From CAZIKF01 sp964539825 (GTDB lineage Bacteria > Muiribacteriota > UBA6191), in NCBI GenBank assembly GCA_964539825.1, contig CAZIKF010000077.1:1-7823 (forward strand): a stretch of DNA of 7,823 nt, given 5' to 3'. The position numbers and the translations under genes are program-made. Shown piece by piece: positions 6,116 to 7,823 of this stretch (positions are counted from its first letter, which is position 1; every line of letters begins with the position of its first letter). The notes below the pieces were generated by a model that worked only from the letters and a program-made list of their open reading frames with translations, was not told the DNA's origin and made no database searches.

Positions 6116-7823
6116 ATGGACACGGAAGATCTGATTAACGCGAAGACGCTGATTGACACAAGCATTGATCGCGGCTACAGGTTTCGAGAAGGGTCCGAAT
6201 TTGATCAGTATCTTCTTCGTTCACAGCTAGGACGCGGAGCACTTGGAGAGGTTTATGAGGCCGAACATAAGGTCTTAGGCAAGTTCTTCGCCTTGAAGAT
6301 TCTCAAGATTGATTTAAAATCAAGCTCGGGTTTGAAGAAATCTTTTGAGCGTGAAGCGCGGGTAATGGCTTCACTAGAGCACCTTCGCATCCTGAAGGTC
6401 GATGATTTTCGCATCACCGATGATCTGCCCTGGCTTCGAATGGAGCTTTGCAGGGGTTTTAAGAAAGATTTGGTGACCCTCGCGCACTTTGATGAGAAAA
6501 ATGCTGGAAAGATCAATGAGGGCGAGTTGATTGAAATTCTCCAGCAGATCCTGGATGGCCTTGAATACGCCCATGGCAGGGGAGTCATCCATCGTGATTT
6601 GAAACCCGCCAACATCTTACTGTTTCCAGGAAAAGACGACATCCCGGAGATAAAAATCGCGGATTTCGGACTCGTTAAAATGGTGGGGGAAGAATGGCTG
6701 CACTCACAAGCACAAATGAGCCTGACCCAGAGCATGGGAGTCAGCGCCATAGAGCAAGGCAAAGAGGGAGGCAGCGCGACAAGATCGCTAGTAGGTACCT
6801 GGGAATATATGTCCCCAGAGCGGCAAGAAGGTAAAGAGGCTGATACCAATGATGATTGCTACGCGGTTGCCCTCATGGCCTGGAAGTTGTTAACCGGATA
6901 CCGAAGACCTGGGTTTGAAAGAGCCAGTGAACTCAGCGATGCCAACCCCATTTGGGATACATTTTTTTCAAAAGCCCTCTCTATGAGAAAAGAAAAACGC
7001 TTCGAGAGCGCGAAGCAGATGAGCCAGCGCCTCGAGGAGCTAAGAGAGTCCCTGGAAAGCGAAGAGAAACCAGTCATAAAGCCAACAATAGATAGGCCCG
7101 CGAACCAGAGAGGGAAGGAGCAGAAGTCAGAAGAGGAGAAAGAAAAGGGCGATCCACCGGCAAAAGAACCAGAATCAGAAAAAGAAAAGCCCGACCCTCC
7201 CGTTCTGGAAAAAGCTCCAGGTGATGCAACTTCCAAAAAGGCCTGGTGGTCCAGAGGCAAATTTGCCACTTTATCTCTGTTGATTTTAGTTATGGGAATA
7301 GGACTATACGAATCAGGTAAAACAACTGCCTTCCCCCAAAAGGCACCTCCCACCCAGTCATCCCGCCAGTCCCACGTCATTCCGGACCCCGATCCGGAAT
7401 CCAGAAATCCAACCACCTACACAAATAAAATAGGCATGAAATTCGCTCTGATCCCGTCGGGAAGTTTTCAGATGGGTTCTCCTTCTTCAGAGTCGAGTAG
7501 AGACAGTGATGAAGGCCCCGTACATACGGTAAGAATCACCCGCGCGTTTTACCTCGGCAAATACGAGGTAACGCAAGGTCAGTGGGAGGATGTGATGGGT
7601 GCCAACCCATCTGCTTTCAAGAACTGCGGAAGAAACTGTCCAGTAGAAAGCGTGAGTTGGAATGATGTCCAGGAGTTCATCAAGAAGCTGAATTCTCGGG
7701 AGGGATGCGTAGGGGCGAGGCCTGCCTCACCCGGTAGTACCCCCCCCGGCTGCTACCGGCTGCCTACCGAAGCGGAGTGGGAATATGCAGCGCGGTCGGG
7801 TACCAATACAAAGTACTACTGGG
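6116..7823 (+). CDS. Membrane Ser/Thr kinase with extracytoplasmic FGE/SUMF1-fold domain (3' end beyond window)
   Basis: The frame is open for 569 codons to the window edge, so the C-terminus is missing. ATG 6116 is the only possible start in this frame: a TGA lies at 6104-6106 and no other start codon is close. It has no Shine-Dalgarno, which suggests reinitiation after the upstream kinase, whose stop is 14 bp away. The kinase domain (about 33-310) has GRGALG (39-44), Lys61, Glu80, HRDLKPAN (159-166, Asp161), DFG (183-185) and SPE (233-235), so it is probably active. The DFG-SPE segment is about 25 residues longer than in the upstream kinase. A Lys/Glu/Pro-rich linker (about 312-375) with two near-repeats ending EKEKxDPP precedes one transmembrane helix (about 383-398). 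Outside lies an FGE-fold domain from about residue 435 (KFALIPSGSFQMGS, YEVTQGQWEDVMG, GCYRLPTEAEWEYAARSGT) with cysteine pairs NCGRNC and GC...GC. The topology is kinase inside and FGE domain outside, resembling kinase-FGE fusions such as chlamydial Pkn1. Two palindromic elements are translated in frame (linker and FGE loop). Confidence 0.9.
   Translation, partial: MDTEDLINAKTLIDTSIDRGYRFREGSEFDQYLLRSQLGRGALGEVYEAEHKVLGKFFALKILKIDLKSSSGLKKSFEREARVMASLEHLRILKVDDFRITDDLPWLRMELCRGFKKDLVTLAHFDEKNAGKINEGELIEILQQILDGLEYAHGRGVIHRDLKPANILLFPGKDDIPEIKIADFGLVKMVGEEWLHSQAQMSLTQSMGVSAIEQGKEGGSATRSLVGTWEYMSPERQEGKEADTNDDCYAVALMAWKLLTGYRRPGFERASELSDANPIWDTFFSKALSMRKEKRFESAKQMSQRLEELRESLESEEKPVIKPTIDRPANQRGKEQKSEEEKEKGDPPAKEPESEKEKPDPPVLEKAPGDATSKKAWWSRGKFATLSLLILVMGIGLYESGKTTAFPQKAPPTQSSRQSHVIPDPDPESRNPTTYTNKIGMKFALIPSGSFQMGSPSSESSRDSDEGPVHTVRITRAFYLGKYEVTQGQWEDVMGANPSAFKNCGRNCPVESVSWNDVQEFIKKLNSREGCVGARPASPGSTPPGCYRLPTEAEWEYAARSGTNTKYYW
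7376..7403. repeat. Palindromic dispersed-type repeat translated inside the kinase-FGE linker
   Basis: ATTCCGGA (7379-7386) and TCCGGAAT (7393-7400) form an 8-bp perfect inverted repeat around CCCCGA. Flanks are GTC on the left and CCAG on the right. This matches, from memory, a common dispersed bacterial element of the form GTCATTCC...GGAATCCAG. It is read in frame as VIPDPDPESR just after the membrane helix and does not break the gene. Confidence 0.7.
7709..7735. repeat. Second palindromic repeat translated inside the FGE-fold domain
   Basis: GGGCGAGGC (7713-7721) and GCCTCACCC (7724-7732) are complementary except at one position. With the GTA before it, the element resembles the widespread GTAGGGGCGAGGC-type dispersed palindrome. 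It is read as VGARPASPG and fills the loop between two cysteines, exactly where the other FGE copies in the window have unrelated residues. Confidence 0.6.

Noticed and set aside
6253..7416. Long antisense reading frames (198 and 185 codons) opposite the second kinase
   Set aside because: The + strand frame carries complete kinase motifs, a transmembrane helix and an FGE domain. The antisense products are Ser/Pro-rich with no recognisable motif, as expected of shadow frames.
1..7823. CRISPR array, tRNA/rRNA genes, insertion sequence
   Set aside because: No regularly spaced direct repeats, no tRNA-like cloverleaf or rRNA signature, and no transposase frame was seen.

Overview
The window holds six protein genes, all on the + strand. 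It looks like a signalling-rich accessory region from a bacterium, probably Gram-negative. Pointers to that are a near-consensus sigma-54 promoter, a Sec signal peptide on a caspase-like protein, a membrane-spanning Hanks-type kinase, and FGE/SUMF1-fold domains carrying likely extracytoplasmic cysteine pairs. Base composition is roughly balanced. The phylum cannot be fixed from sequence alone. Caspase-FGE and kinase-FGE fusions, together with palindromic repeats inserted in genes, are what I would expect in large genomes such as Desulfobacterota, Nitrospinota/Nitrospirota, Planctomycetota or large sulfur-oxidising Gammaproteobacteria.

Layout. (1) 16-372 is a small charged helical protein of unknown function, or the tail of a longer one, closed by a clear intrinsic terminator at 394-421. 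(2) 373-610 holds that terminator and a long inverted repeat (471-525), and leads into (3) 611-3646, an exported caspase-fold peptidase with an intact His/Cys dyad fused to two tandem FGE-fold domains. (4) 3647-3798 carries a sigma-54 promoter (3751-3766) and a strong Shine-Dalgarno for (5) two overlapping genes: a 95-residue DUF4258-like protein (3799-4086) and a uracil-DNA-glycosylase-fold-like protein (4052-4732). A 13-bp perfect hairpin follows. (6) An extended -10 box puts the predicted transcription start exactly on the ATG of a zinc-ribbon Ser/Thr kinase (4821-6101), so its mRNA is probably leaderless. (7) After 14 bp comes a second, membrane-anchored Ser/Thr kinase with an extracytoplasmic FGE-fold domain (6116 to the window edge, incomplete).

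How the parts may work together (inference). The two kinases look co-transcribed: one soluble with a zinc ribbon and an unrecognised C-terminal domain, the other spanning the membrane with an FGE-fold sensor or scaffold outside. The caspase protein carries the same FGE fold and is also exported, so caspase and kinase could meet through their FGE domains in the envelope. All FGE domains whose C-terminal core can be seen lack the catalytic cysteines of formylglycine-generating enzyme, so a binding role is more likely than sulfatase maturation. The sigma-54 pair encodes a small protein and a DNA-glycosylase-like protein that may form a separately induced unit. Caspase plus kinases plus a DNA-acting enzyme resembles the domain repertoire of bacterial conflict or programmed-death networks, but nothing here proves defence.

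Two short palindromic elements of the dispersed-repeat type lie in frame inside the last gene, one in the linker and one in a loop of the FGE domain.
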